Source of the DNA: Taenia hydatigena
Lineage: Eukaryota > Platyhelminthes > Cestoda > Cyclophyllidea > Taeniidae
Direction of reading: 5' to 3'
NCBI GenBank assembly: GCA_036345935.2
Contig: JADWOT020001565.1
Span: 1-64,000, forward strand
Length of the DNA stretch: 64,000 bases
The notes beneath the pieces are model-generated. The model was not told the origin of the DNA, did not search any database, and worked only from the letters and a program-made list of their open reading frames with translations. The position numbers and the translations under genes are program-made. Below, piece by piece: positions 47,961 to 59,498 of this stretch. Every line of letters starts with the position of its first letter. Within the stretch, counting starts at the first letter, position 1.

Positions 47961-49230
47961 TTTCACCCACTCGGGTAGCTCAGTGGTCTACGTTTGCAAG
48001 CAGCAAGAGCACATTTTGGTCCAGTGACATTCCTGTTGAATGCCGCTTTCCTCCTGCTCATGAAACACTACGCAGCACTGTGGTGTGGTGTGGTGTGGTA
48101 GGAGGAGTCTCGGCAACAGTGGGTGCCACAGCACGTGGAAGTAGACTTGTGTCCGAAGAGGAGTGCCAAGGGGTAAGACATTGCAGCCACGTGGGTATAA
48201 GGCAGGAAATTTTCACTTTTGGCCAAACTCTTCATTAAGTAGGATTTAGACCAGTATGGAGCCCTTTCCTCCGTCTATATGTGAAAATCCCATATCAGCA
48301 GTCACGCACGCCGATGACCCGGCTTTAGGCCAAAGTGTCCGACGCGGTGATGGTCTTGGTAAGAGGCGTAGCTTAATGGTGAGTTCGGTTGACAACTCCA
48401 CATCAATCACCATGCCTTCACACAGGATGGCCAAGGACCATTTCACAACAAAGCACTTCAACAAATTGAAACCTTCTATTCTAACACGCTTGTCAGACAA
48501 GTCGTGCCAACTAAGTGATGCATGCGGAAAGAAGCATTTGGAAACACGAAATTGGGTGGGACGATTTCAAACGATGATAAATACACCTTGATAAACTATC
48601 GGTAAGAGCGCCATATGGAGTGAACTTCTTATCACTAGTTTCTGTTCGAAAGCTAGAGCCTCGGTAAAATCGAAATGGCAGTAGCACCTGTCCACAAATC
48701 AGAGTTACTGACATGAGGCCAAATTGAGCTCGTCCATCAAAGCTGCACTTAAGGCGCTTCTCAGTTTTACACAAAATAATGATGCCACGGAATAAACAGT
48801 AAATACCATGCTATTTCGTTTCTACTCGCCTTACTCAGGCCTCCTATTAGAGGGTTGCCAAAGTGCAATTGCATCGCATACCCTGTATCCTAGCCAAAGC
48901 CATTTTAAAGTGAGGCACCATTTGCCCTGAAAGGATGCACGAGTATTCGCCTATCCGTGCATGATACGAACCCGCTTTACCACCAGATGGAAATAGTGCA
49001 TGAGTGCATTTGCACGAGGCATACTCTTTGTGGATTAAATTTACTGAACAATTGTCAATTAGCGCATATCAAAGATTGAGCCCTCGTTCATGACACTGTT
49101 GAAAAGCCTGAGCACTTAGTCCTTCAAATGGCTACTTCTATGTGAAACACGTACCAATGCCGGTACACAGACGCTGTCCTTATCTGCCTGATGACATGAC
49201 TGTCAGCAGGATGTACAGAATGCTGATTGT

Positions 49231-49835
49231 GGTGTTGGGTCCGCTCGCTTACCAAATGCCGAGGTGATGTTACGCCAATCTGTGCCTCCACTTAGATGAC
49301 AGCGACACGGGGTCATTGTGATGTTGTTGTAAGGAAGTTCTAAGGTAATGAAATTAAACTTGCGGAATAGTAATAGCCTTAAGTTTGATAGAACCCATTT
49401 CCATAATTAATAAAGCCAGTCTGTCCGTCTGCATCGTGGTGATGGTAGTTGTGCTACAAACCTGATAGTAAACATTAGCAAAGCACTGTTTCATTGTTTG
49501 GGTATCGAATCGGAAATTCGATTTGTGAATGCACGCATATTTATGCATTCTGAATTGCTTTAAGTTGGAGGAGAAGATTTCGAAATGCTCATCAGTTAGT
49601 TATGCAAATAATCGAGCATCTGGGTATTCGAATGTGTGATTAGCACTACATGCAGCATTAATGAAAAAGTGCAGCGTTCTTATGTCTTGAGCGCAATGTT
49701 TCTCACTCCAACTTTGGCGTTGATGTACTTAGAACGAGTAGGCGAGTTGGCTCATGGCAAATTTTATGGCGCAGTGATTATTAAAGAGACGCAGACATTG
49801 CAGGCTACACGCATTCAGGGTACGTATCCTCCTCG
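49231..49835. other. No supported gene
   Basis: An 80-codon plus frame at 49636-49878 is protein-like but shows no motif or clear splice sites. Confidence 0.35.
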
Positions 49836-50262
49836 AGAGACGATGACATCCATCCAACACGAGGCCAACACTTTCTGACAGCTTCTCGCCCAGTGAGTGC
49901 ATTCAGACAGGCATGCATACCACCCAGTCAACAAAGCTGATAGCTTTATGCTAGTAAGAACAAAGACGTCACTGAACTAAACCGTACTCATTGTATCAAA
50001 GTGTAACTAAAACACGTGCAAAACTATCGACAGGTGAGAAATTGTCAGTAGGGGTACATCTGCTTCACATATCGTAAAGCGCCCTAACACAGACACTCTT
50101 CACCATTGGTGCTAGTTCATAAAAAAGTGCTCCAAATGAAGTTGAAGATACTACATTGAACACATGCGATCCTAAAGTCCAATTGTTGTTCCAATGTCTA
50201 GCAGAAATTGTGAACTATTTTTTGCCATTTGCAGTAACTCCAAAAGCAGACTTTACTGCTGA
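49836..50262. repeat. Left arm of a near-identical ~0.43-kb inverted repeat (partner 59499-59927)
   Basis: The reverse complement of 59499-59927 matches with only scattered substitutions, from GAGAGACGATGACATCC to GCTGATGCT. This is much younger than the other inverted repeats. A plus frame (50156-50374) spans the right edge and is probably fortuitous. Confidence 0.92.
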
Positions 50263-50538
50263 TGCTGACACTGCTGCCTACCACCATGCGCTGTCGATTG
50301 CAGTCGCAGCATCAAGCATTATCAAACTACAACGAATTCTGAAAACGGTCGACTGGACAACACTTACCCTCTAATCAGCCCGAACCATCCATCCTGGGTG
50401 ATACTCGGAACCACAATCTTCGGCCCCGTAAACCAACGCCTTATCTATTAGACCACCAGCACTGGTATCATGCGTGAAACTTAGCAGCATGCACACAACT
50501 GAAATTGCAGTTTTTAATCGAAGAGAAGTTGGGTGGAT

Positions 50539-50559
50539 CACACACACACACACACACAA
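50539..50559. repeat. Microsatellite (CA)n
   Basis: About ten CA units. Confidence 0.95.
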
Positions 50560-50624
50560 CTGAGTGTGTAGTTAATAATTCGGAGGATTTTTTGCCTATC
50601 GGGCCTGTCGGGGATGGTAGGCGT

Positions 50625-50696
50625 GGCTCAGCGGTCCGGGGGTATGATTCTCGCTTTGGGTGTGAGAGGTCCCGTCTTCATGTCCTGGCTGAGCCC
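50625..50696 (+). tRNA. tRNA-Pro(UGG): tRNA-Pro (TGG), T arm damaged
   Basis: Perfect 7-bp acceptor GGCTCAG/CTGAGCC, anticodon arm CTCGC-TTTGGGT-GTGAG, and a TTTT terminator only 10 nt downstream (50706-50709). The T arm reads CCGTC-TTCATGT-CCTGG instead of CCGGG-TTCAAAT-CCCGG, which breaks two stem pairs and the B box. Function is doubtful despite the good terminator. Confidence 0.75.
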
Positions 50697-50709
50697 ACTC
50701 CGTGCTTTT

Positions 50710-53368
50710 CGGACGCATCGCCCGTTCCTCTCTTCCATAACCCGTACCGAAATTGCTTCCCGTTGTTATTACTCACATGTGATGTCAACTAATTCACTGG
50801 CTCAGCTCTCGGTGTGGAAATGGACTTCTCTAGTGTTACTACCGAATAAGGGAATTAGGCTTTCGCTTCTAACCCGAGCGTTTTATACGCGGTCTTGGAT
50901 GCTGGAAATAGATTGCTGGTGTTTGTGTACGCTCCCACGAATTGGTTTACGGTTGATGGATGGCTGTGGCAAAGAACCGAAAATTGTTCTGCAGTACGTG
51001 TCTGAAAAATACTTCAAGTCACAAGTAAGCTTAGGTGTCTTCTCGTGTCCATGACCACTTCGTGCACATTATTTCTTACGTTTTTGCTATTTTTTAGCGC
51101 ACATTGAAGACAGATATTATTCATTTCTTACACTTCGGTGTTTGTCCATGCGTTCGCGTCCACAAACAACGTTGTTGGTTAGACCTACTGCAGAACAACT
51201 GCACCCTTAGTGCAAATTGGTATCTGCATCGTTCCTCGCGGTGACCACTCGCTCCATATTGTCTGTCCCTCAAAGCCAGAACTCCGTCACTGGTGACGTG
51301 TAGCATCCAGAGGGTCTGGAGCGTCTTATGCCAGTCGTATCCCCAATCAATAGCATTCAGTGAGTGTTGGAGTTTGTTAATTCTTGCGGCAGAATGCGTG
51401 GGCGTTGTCACCATCTGGAGTGGTGTCAATGCTCATACAATTTCCAACTTCATTCGTGTGGTGATCCAACTGTAGGAGGGGGTTGCCGCATCATCTAGCC
51501 CAGCATTTTTTGCGCTCCCTCTTTCAACCGTCTCTTGAATTGAATTGGGCTCTTGCGCTCCTCATCATAACTATTTGTTTGTTACGTAACACATGATGAC
51601 TCAGATTGTACCATACCGTGATTCGCAAGATGCTCATTTTTTCCAGGGTAAATAAAATTAGTAAAAGACAATAGTATAATTGTTGGTATTTGAGTAGGAA
51701 TTGAACCGGTTTGCACCATTGATCTTAACTGTTTATTGTTTAAGCAATACAAATGATGGGGTAGTTTTAATGGACTTTGCTGTCCAACAGACAAACCTCG
51801 GTTGCGACCGCATTGAATCGTGCTTCTGCGGATGCTGTCGCAAGTGTTGCCTTTGGCTTCCTTTAGTAGGATATTGCCAAAGCTCGAGTCGTATTCGCTG
51901 AACTAGCCTTTTGGTATTGGCAACATGGAGGACTTATCGAATTTGCGCAAATTAATAACCTCAAGTCCATCCAGTAGGTGGTGTTGAGACCTGACCTGCG
52001 AATTTTAAGACTGGCTTCCCAACCATTGGGATTTGGAGTGTATCGCTGGCCTAATTAAGAATCTAGGTCATTTTATAGTTGCCCTTTGAAGTTTCGTAGC
52101 CCATTCCCTTCCGCAGTCGCTCTCCAGCTAAACTGCCCGATTTTCGAAAGGAAGGGATCTGCATCTCCTCATACACTGTGAAACCGCTTTATGCCGTATT
52201 TGTTCTTCTAAGGTGCTCGCAGTTAGGACATGTACCGTCACAACTCCAGTCCATTCTCCACAGCCGCGTTGAGTGGTCAAGTCTTGAATGATATCCTTTC
52301 AAATAACTACTTTGTTGACAATCCCTTCGGAAGACCAGGTCGCCTAATTTTGTGAATGTTTTAATTTTCTTTTATGTTGCTGTAGAGTGGCAGATTCGCT
52401 TGAAATAAGCCGTTGGTGTGAGATTCTCGGTCAAAATTTTCAACTGCTTTCCAATAGAAGGCGGTTGTAGAAGCAGCTTCTTTACATCATTAAAATATGT
52501 TATCACTTCCACCGTCGATGAAGCACATAACCCAGTCAAGGAACCCTCAATTCGCTGCCTCTTGTGTGAGCAATTTCGGTTGCATTTCAAAATAGCTTGT
52601 GTGATTAAATATCTACAGCCGCTTTCTGTCATCTTTTTAACGGCACTATAGTCTGGTGTGCAAATTCTTCTCTAATCATCCATCCAGCCTCAAAGCCTTC
52701 TGAGCCCATTTTGCGCAAGATAGCGCGTTGTCTGATATTTTTAGTTATTGTCCATGTATCTCTTAGTGAGTTCAATCCATTGTAGTAAAGCTAGGCAAAA
52801 TTTAACAAGAAAGTAATGGATTTGCTAATGCACCGCTCCTCATCGTGCAGCAGAGGACCGAACCTATGCTACGACACTGAAGGTAGATGCAACTCATGAG
52901 AAACTCTTCTGCCCAACAAATTCGAAATTTTCATTTTCGTGGCCCTGATCTCTTGGTTATTGCGTCTGTTGCACTATAAGTGAGACTACAGTCAATCCAA
53001 GCTCAATGTCAGTCAGTCATTAGTCGATTTACGTGACTACATTGACCAAGTGTCGAGAATGCAATCAGGAGCTCACTCGGGCACAGACTCAACGTACGCT
53101 CAGCCCCAGGCTTCACTGGCCGGTAGCTAAGCACCCACATCTTTCCGTGAGATGACTCGCACACGTTAATAAAAAAAACCATCCCCCTTCAACCTGGGAT
53201 ACAGTCCAACTGATTACCATCTGGCCGAAATGTCATAAGACAGGAACCGCCCACATCAATAAAAGCCGAGGTTATACCATCTTGCTTCTTTGTTGACGTG
53301 ATGTCAAATGACATGGCCATCTCTCGTTCGCAGAAGTTTCGAGAAAATATTGCTTACTTAACCATCTT
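50710..53368. other. No recognised gene
   Basis: Several moderately long frames (51121-51429 minus, 52372-52632 minus) have ordinary composition but no motif. Nothing else supported. Confidence 0.35.
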
Positions 53369-53674
53369 TTAAAGTCGCGTCGATGACACAACTAATATGT
53401 TGACGTTTAGTTTTTTCCTTGGTGTGCCATGGATTGAGACGGTAGTTGGAGCGATTGGAGTCATTAGATGGGCTGCTTCGTGAGTGCGCTTATGGGCAAG
53501 TTCTAAGCGAATCGCACTTGTTTCATCAAAAGGGGCAGCTAGAAATTGCACCGCCTTCCAATCGGGCACAAACGCATTGATAAAGGTAAGACTAACAGAA
53601 AATAATGCAGCCGTGACTTGAGGTGGTCGATTATGCGGCGCAAATTCTTCCATTGCCAGCCATTTGGTAATTCT
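53369..53674 (-). mobile_element. Ty3/gypsy-like retrotransposon remnant (RNase H end, possible integrase start)
   Basis: The minus-strand reading begins RITKWLAMEEF, then HNRP and VTAALFS. This matches the RNase H C-terminus of gypsy elements, R[IL]TRWL..LEEF....RPG...ADALSR, in order and spacing. Further on, an H-x3-H-like LAHKRTHEAAHL could be the start of an integrase zinc-binding region. No reverse-transcriptase motif or LTR pair is seen around it, so only a scrap remains. The fit rests on a short motif. Confidence 0.4.
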
Positions 53675-54589
53675 CTAACAAAGTCCTAACCACGACTCAA
53701 ATATTGCCTACAACTCGTTTTAACTTACGCAGTCAAGGTCCTATCGAAGCAAGCTAAATTAAATTTACACCTAAAAAATCGGATGACTTGGTTGTCATGC
53801 CAAAAGTCCACTGCATTCCTTTAGGCAAACAGTTCCAGGTTTTATGTTGAAGCCAAACCTGCAATAAATCTGAAGTGCCTAAATAGTGATGTTAAAAGCC
53901 AATGCATAATCAGAGTGTGAAGCATTCAATAGGCACGATATACTCCACCAACACGCATATTGGAACAGCATGGATAATGCAACTCTTGCTATGCATGAAC
54001 TATAAAACGCGCTGCAGATAAATGGCAAGAGTAGCTCATGAATTACAATCAATTCAAGCATGGAGCGAAGGTGAAGTTGGCACTTTGCGTAACTTGGTAA
54101 TGCTTACAAGATTACCAGGCGTTAAGCCACTAAGAACGGATACCTTCATTTCGAATTTAGGCTACCACAAGCGATCAGGTGGACTAAAATGAACCGTGGT
54201 ACAGAAACGGATGCAAAAACACATTACATTTTGGTTAAGAAAGAAGGATGCGCTAACAGCAGTCCATCTCGCTGACACATGGGATTCTCGCGTACTCGGT
54301 TCCATGTTAGGCGGACTGTTACTGTAACAGGTAAATCCTCATATGCACACCAGAGTCAATTCTTCGGTTGTCTATTTTGCACTTAGTGCCGCTATATCCA
54401 AGAAAAAATGACACCACATACTGTCCAGCTTCCAATGGCCCTGCCAGCACTTCTATTTCAGTTCAGGTTCCACCCTCACCGAACATTGCTAAAGAAGGAC
54501 TAATAAAGCGCTGCTGCTCTGACGGCAGAGCCGGACCACCCAGGGGTGGCGGACCGAGGAAAAGAGCGGCGAGGACAGCAACCGCACAG
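53675..54589. other. No recognised gene
   Basis: Holds the terminator of tRNA-Pro at its end; otherwise nothing supported. Confidence 0.4.
54560..54563 (-). terminator. RNA polymerase III terminator of tRNA-Pro (AGG)
   Basis: TTTT on the minus strand, 27 nt past the tRNA 3' end. Confidence 0.6.
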
Positions 54590-54661
54590 GGGCCTGGCCG
54601 GGATTTGAACCCGGGACCACTCGCACCCTAAGCGAGTATCATACCCCTAGACCACCAGGCC
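54590..54661 (-). tRNA. tRNA-Pro(AGG): tRNA-Pro (AGG)
   Basis: All arms are intact: acceptor GGCCTGG/CCAGGCC (7 of 7), A box TGGTCTAGGGG, anticodon arm CTCGC-TTAGGGT-GCGAG, T arm CCGGG-TTCAAAT-CCCGG. A TTTT terminator follows. This is the best-preserved RNA gene of the window. Confidence 0.95.
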
Positions 54662-55220
54662 AGTCACTCTCGCCTTTTTACCTCCCCTCCTCCTTCCCCC
54701 CCTGCCCTCTACTCATTTCCCCCCTCTCTTGTTGTTTCTTCATCTCACTACCTCCCTCCACTCCTCCACTCACTCAACCACCCACCCAGCCAATCAGCCA
54801 GCCAGCCAGCCAGCCGACCATCCATCGCCTCGGAGCCCAGCCCAACGCAACGCTACGCCGTTCAATGCAATCACCTCCCCCTCCCCCTCTATTCCACCAC
54901 TATCCATCTCTGCCCTCCACGTGCCTCGCATCCGCGCTACCCATTTCTGCCTTCCCACGCCAACACTACTCACACCAAACACACCCTCCCCCCTCCTCCC
55001 TCCCCCCAACAAATGCACTCGTATTCATACCCTCCCAACCACCAACCGCCAACCACCTTTTCCGCTTACTCATCCATCCACCCACCCACCCACCCACTCT
55101 TTAATGCCCGACAAGCGGTCCACTTATCAACTGACCGATCCATTTGTCTTCTTCCATCGCTACCTACCAATCGATTCATTTGTGTCCATCCGCCAACACC
55201 GCGACCGGTAGCCCGCAATG
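54662..55220. other. Pyrimidine-rich, low-complexity tract 5' of tRNA-Pro
   Basis: C/T-rich plus strand with CCAG and CCCA repeats (54795-54815; 55076-55097). Several overlapping frames, including a 160-codon one, are products of this composition. No gene called. Confidence 0.6.
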
Positions 55221-55880
55221 CGCAGCATGAATGAAGGCACATGCGCACGCAATGCCAGCAAGCCAGCAGACCTGTGGCAGCAGACACAAAATGAGCCACC
55301 TCTAGGTGGCGTCTCACTCATGCCAGCAGTGGTACTCCAATCCACGCTTGCTTGAGTTGGCTTTACAATCTATACTCCTCTGCTTTCATTGTTTCCCCTT
55401 TTCCCTAAAGTTCTAATTAATATTTTATAACTTTTCGCATGATTATTCTTTTTTATGGAATGCGATAAAGTTGGCTTTAAATCAGTTCATTGCATGCCAT
55501 GTTGTTACATAGGTATGGATACTGCCTTGTGTTTGGGAATAACGTATAATTTGCGAACAGAAAGTCGTCGCTTTTTAGTTTCAGCATTGTTGCCGCCTAT
55601 CCCAACCACTTTTTCAACTTTAATGTGTCGTTTTGCTAATTACGTGGTTGACTTGTCTTTGCTCCTCCACTAAATTTTGAATTTTCCTTTTTTAATTAAT
55701 TTCATACAGCAACTTGAAAATACCAGTTTTCGAGAGGCTTCTCTCGCAGAGACGCCATATCAAGTCTTGCACGCAATCGCTGACAACAATACAAACTTGC
55801 CTCACGCTGAAGAGAGACTGAATTAATGCAATGCATCGTGTCGACGGTAGAAGAACAGCGCGTGTACTAACCAGTCTTAC
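55221..55880. other. No recognised gene
   Basis: A 72-codon plus frame at 55455-55673 shows no motif. Confidence 0.4.
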
Positions 55881-55884
55881 TCAG

Positions 55885-56185
55885 ACAGGTAACCGTAGGC
55901 TCATAATAGATCCTGTGATTGGATGCATCAACCTTCTCGCGACGACTTGCTTGGGTCCCAGACGCGCTGTCTTGGTAACCATTATATCCCCATAATCACC
56001 CAAACCTCCTCCTCCCCCTCCTCCTCCTCCATCTCTTCCTCGTCCCACTCCTTCTGCGCCAAAACAGGGGGAGCCAGCACCAGAGGTGCGTCGTCCACCG
56101 GCATAAGTAGAAAGGCATTCGGACCTGCATTGAATGCGTAGGCCACCCAAGGACGGGCAAGTAATAATAGTGAATGGCACACGTA
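55885..56185 (-). pseudogene. MVD: Mevalonate diphosphate decarboxylase C-terminal exon, frame-broken
   Basis: MVD makes isopentenyl diphosphate, the last step of the mevalonate pathway. Seen: after a TATAG acceptor at 56186 the frame reads ARPWVAYAFNAGPNAFLL. The family has RPWVAYTFDAGPNA here, at the active site. An acidic run made by a GGA repeat follows. In the next frame comes GDIMVTKTARLGPKQVV, matching the C-terminal (I/M)VT..GPGP(K)Q region. Odd: (1) the frame changes inside the GGA tract, so one indel separates the halves; (2) the catalytic Asp of the DAGPN motif (Asp302 in yeast, Asp305 in human) is Asn, codon AAT at 56129-56131. Both point to a dead copy, unless the indel is a sequencing error. 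Other MVD exons were not found. Confidence 0.6.
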
Positions 56186-57589
56186 CTATAGGCAATTTCC
56201 ATGCCATACAGCGTAAATCAAGGTGGCAAGCAGAGCGGTTTTGTGCGCGTGAATTCAACAGCTTGTGGTGAAGCTTATTGTGAACGACGAGACAAATCCT
56301 AAACCTGCTTACATCTACACCAAGCACGCAAGACATTTGAGAGCTGCAACCATATTAAAGACGGTCATGTGTCCATGCATCAATAAAGTTTCTGGTGGTG
56401 GCAATCCCATTCGCAGCCCACAATAGGCGATCTCGTGGACATTCAGCAAATGAAATCATGATGACCAACGCTTATCTTGGCAATAACTTGTACAAGGAGC
56501 AAAGTTTCCGCAGGAACAGTGAATCCAAACGCACCCAAACATTTACATTTTCCAAGAGCTAGCACATGCTGTGTACCAAGACAGGGGGGCGGTTTATCCC
56601 AGAACGAGGCTGCCCAGGTACCGATTGAAGGCTGGGTGACGTTTGTAAACTTATGAAGGGACAATGAGGAAAAATAAATGCCGATCTCACTGCTGTATGT
56701 TTGCACATTTAATTTGCAAAAAGTTCTAATGTAACGACCGATGCTCGTAGTCATCCGAAGACAATATTAAGGGTGTTGCTCTGACTTCCTATTCTACATT
56801 CCTTTCGGCAGGACATATGTCGAAGCAAAACAATCGCACTAAAGCACGAGGCATGCGGGACAATTCCACCATCTTTCGCGTCTCAAACCTGCAAGAAGCT
56901 CAGATTGCATTCCGAAATAAATATTAAATATTGTAGAATATGGTTTCTCAACGATCGGGCGAAAGAACTACCGGAAATGCAGAGGGATCGAGGTAGCAGT
57001 GACGTTTACTTTCCTACGGTAGAAGGGGTAGGGTGTGGTCTTCGCCATAAGACGGGGGTACCACCACATCCTGATCCGTACCCTCTTCGTTCCTCCCATT
57101 ATATCGCCATCCATTTCTCACCCCAACGCATCACATGGGAAACCAAAATTAACAAGATGGGGCTGAAGTGACATCAAGTCAACAGTGCCTAGGACTGCGC
57201 TGACTGTCTCGCAAGCAAACACTTTGTGCAGTGAAATTCACAGCAAGTGTGCATCGCATTTGACAGGAGCCATAAAGTGTCAGCTGAGGTGCCTGCAACC
57301 CCGGAGTAAGTACCTCTTCGGTTCGACTGAATTCTCGGGCATGCAAGCACGTTGCCTGCCCCATTTTAGCTGCTAATTTTGGGAGCTGAGGGCACTGAGT
57401 TTCTTGCAATCAGTGGCTAGCGCCTTTCCCTCCCATGAAGTGCAACAAGATTCCTAAGCGTCTTGTAGTTATACAAAATTGCGAGCAGTCACCACTGTTT
57501 GGTTATGGTGAAGATCATTTGGCATGGTGGCGATGTGGACGTTAGGCCGTTATTTTATTGACATTCCGGCACCTGGTTTGGGATTGTTC
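56186..57589. other. No supported gene
   Basis: A plus-strand Cys-containing frame (57185-57304; ...NTLCSEIHSKCASHL...) ends at a GTAAGT donor and may be an exon. Unrecognised. Confidence 0.3.
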
Positions 57590-58785
57590 AGCTGAATGGT
57601 ATTTGAGACGTCTGACTCGCCCTCAGAAGCAGGGTGGATCGAGAGATGCCACTTGACTTGTTTGTAATTAAAGGCACGATCGCTGTTTGCACTCATAAAT
57701 AGACTCATGAAACGTCAGAAGTTGTGTTCCACAGTGGTTTATTCGACAGTTTTTGCAAAGATTAGTGTTTCAAGAAGTATTTTTGGGGCTGTATCAGTAG
57801 TGCTTGGCAGATGAAGTGGTGGCCTCCAGATTGCCATCAGGAGGGACGCTATTGATGTCGATTTGCGTGCAGTGTCAGATTCTGCCATTTGGCCTTGTGA
57901 ACGACAGCGCTGGTGGTTTGGAGGTTTTGCGAGAGGTTTTTGGCTACTGAGTTGGGTCTGTTTTAGGGAATCGAAATATTTTCATAATTTAGACGCTGAG
58001 GTAGTTGCATGTGGCTGGGATTATGGCACTGAAGTACTCTAATGCGGTAAAATTATTGCTAAGTATCCATGCAGCTGCTCGAAAGGGACGCGGTCGGCTA
58101 TTGTTCTCGAATGCATACGAGGTGATGGTGACAAGTGCATTCTCGGATTGAGGTAAGATTTCCAACAGGCAGTAATTTCGGAGGTTGATTGCTTGACCTG
58201 TAGTGTGGTCTTCCAATTGTTATTTGCAGTTTGACCATTTTGAAGACTGCTTGTGTTAGAATTGTAGCTGCTCTGGGACGAGGATCTACGATCGGTGTCA
58301 TCGCGCTTGCAATGTAAACGCGAATCGGTGTGTAGGGCGCATCGAGTTCATCTACTCCTCCGCGCTAGTCATAAGGGGCAGGATGAACGGCGTATGCATT
58401 TACTACTGCTTATCCTATCGTGGCACTCGAGTGCGGGCTTTCGACCACCTCAATGAGGTGTTTTCTGCAGCAGAGAAGACAAACTTTCACCGGTTGGAAC
58501 ATTTGTCAAGCCGGATGGTGTTTGTCATTCATATGTTGACTTCACTGCATCACTTCAGTCTTCCCCGTAGTATTAGAGCAGCCGCATTCTACCCCATGTT
58601 GTGATCATTGCAACTGGCTCCACACTTGTTAGAGTTTAAACGAATAAGTCGCCATGAAACCGCGTGCTATGCTGGAAGGCAAGCCGATGACGAAATGAGA
58701 ACCGTCAGTGTAGTCACACGCTTTTTCGCCAGCCACACCACTGTGTTTCACGAACTACTTGCTATTGAAAAGAATTGAGTGGTAT
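57590..58785. repeat. Right arm of the diverged inverted repeat (partner 28795-29455)
   Basis: Reverse complement aligns with the 29-kb arm at roughly 70-75 percent by eye, interrupted by about 500-600 bp near 58100-58720 that is absent from the left arm. Confidence 0.7.
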
Positions 58786-59498
58786 ACGTGAAGAAATTGA
58801 AATAATCGACGCATCGGAGTGACACTTTCGTGTCGATTCAAAGTAGAAATTGATGAACAGGCATTTATTCGCTTGAACTAATGGTCGCGATAACACTTGC
58901 ATGTCTGGATGGACTTGTGCATCCCTTCACTGGACGATAATAGCGGTATCACTTTGAATTGCTGTGCTCCCCTAATCACATTTGATGAAATGACCACTTT
59001 AAGTTCGTAAATGCTAGCTTAAAGTATGACGGTAGAGTGCCCCCTTGATTGGACAGAAGTTGGTATTTTAGCTCATTTCATCGGAGCATAGGATTTTGCA
59101 TTGCAAACCTGTCTGCTTGCAAAATTGCCTAAGTGCCAAAAATACTCCAGTTGGTTAGGCTGCGCTAATATGTTGCAGCAGTACCTCTAAACAGGCGCCT
59201 TGGTACTCCACCTAAGCTCGCCGTCTCTTGACGTGGCGAATTGAAAGTGAAACTAATCCTCTTCATCGCATCAATTGAGACTCAAAACTGCAAGCTATGA
59301 AATAGGCCAGTAAAAAATTGTTCAAACTAATCTGAAATTATTGCAAATTTTTCAATGGCATGTAATTATCCATCTAAGGTGCTTGTACCTGAGCTAAATT
59401 AGCGAAGCAATAGTCGCGGCTTCCATGCTATGGCACTTCCTGTCAGTCGCAGCCGATTGTGCTCCTTTTTCTCAAAGCACGGTGCATCACCGGAGCAT
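58786..59498. other. Stretch between inverted copies
   Basis: The first ~150 bp may still match the reverse complement of ~28650-28795, weakly (ATTGAAATAATCGACGCATC versus CTTGAAATAATGGAGGCATC). Nothing coding recognised. Confidence 0.35.

Larger units (their letters stand above)
47313..49230. repeat. Segmental duplication copy 2 (tRNA-Phe, tRNA-Ser and flank)
   Basis: Collinear with 22294-23670. It carries a ~430-bp segment at ~48100-48530 absent from copy 1; that piece is open in one frame on each strand (plus 48256-48591, minus 48246-48500), with no motif I recognise. Confidence 0.85.

Noticed and set aside
47356..48027. 223-codon plus-strand frame, the longest of the window
   Set aside because: It begins inside tRNA-Phe, crosses tRNA-Ser and is then Pro/Ser/Thr low-complexity from a C/T-rich tract.
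47958..48030. tRNA-like A-box (GGGTAGCTCAGTGG) also present near 22860
   Set aside because: No foldable anticodon or T arm; at most an old tRNA-derived relic inside the duplication.
50614..51054. 146-codon plus-strand frame
   Set aside because: Starts upstream of and reads through tRNA-Pro (TGG); no motif after it.
51660..51725. B-box-like GGTTCAATTCC on the minus strand, considered a mitochondrial tRNA insert
   Set aside because: No complete cloverleaf and no further mitochondrial sequence around it.
54729..55211. 160-codon plus-strand frame
   Set aside because: Product of pyrimidine-rich CCAG/CCCA repeats 5' of tRNA-Pro; other frames are open as well.
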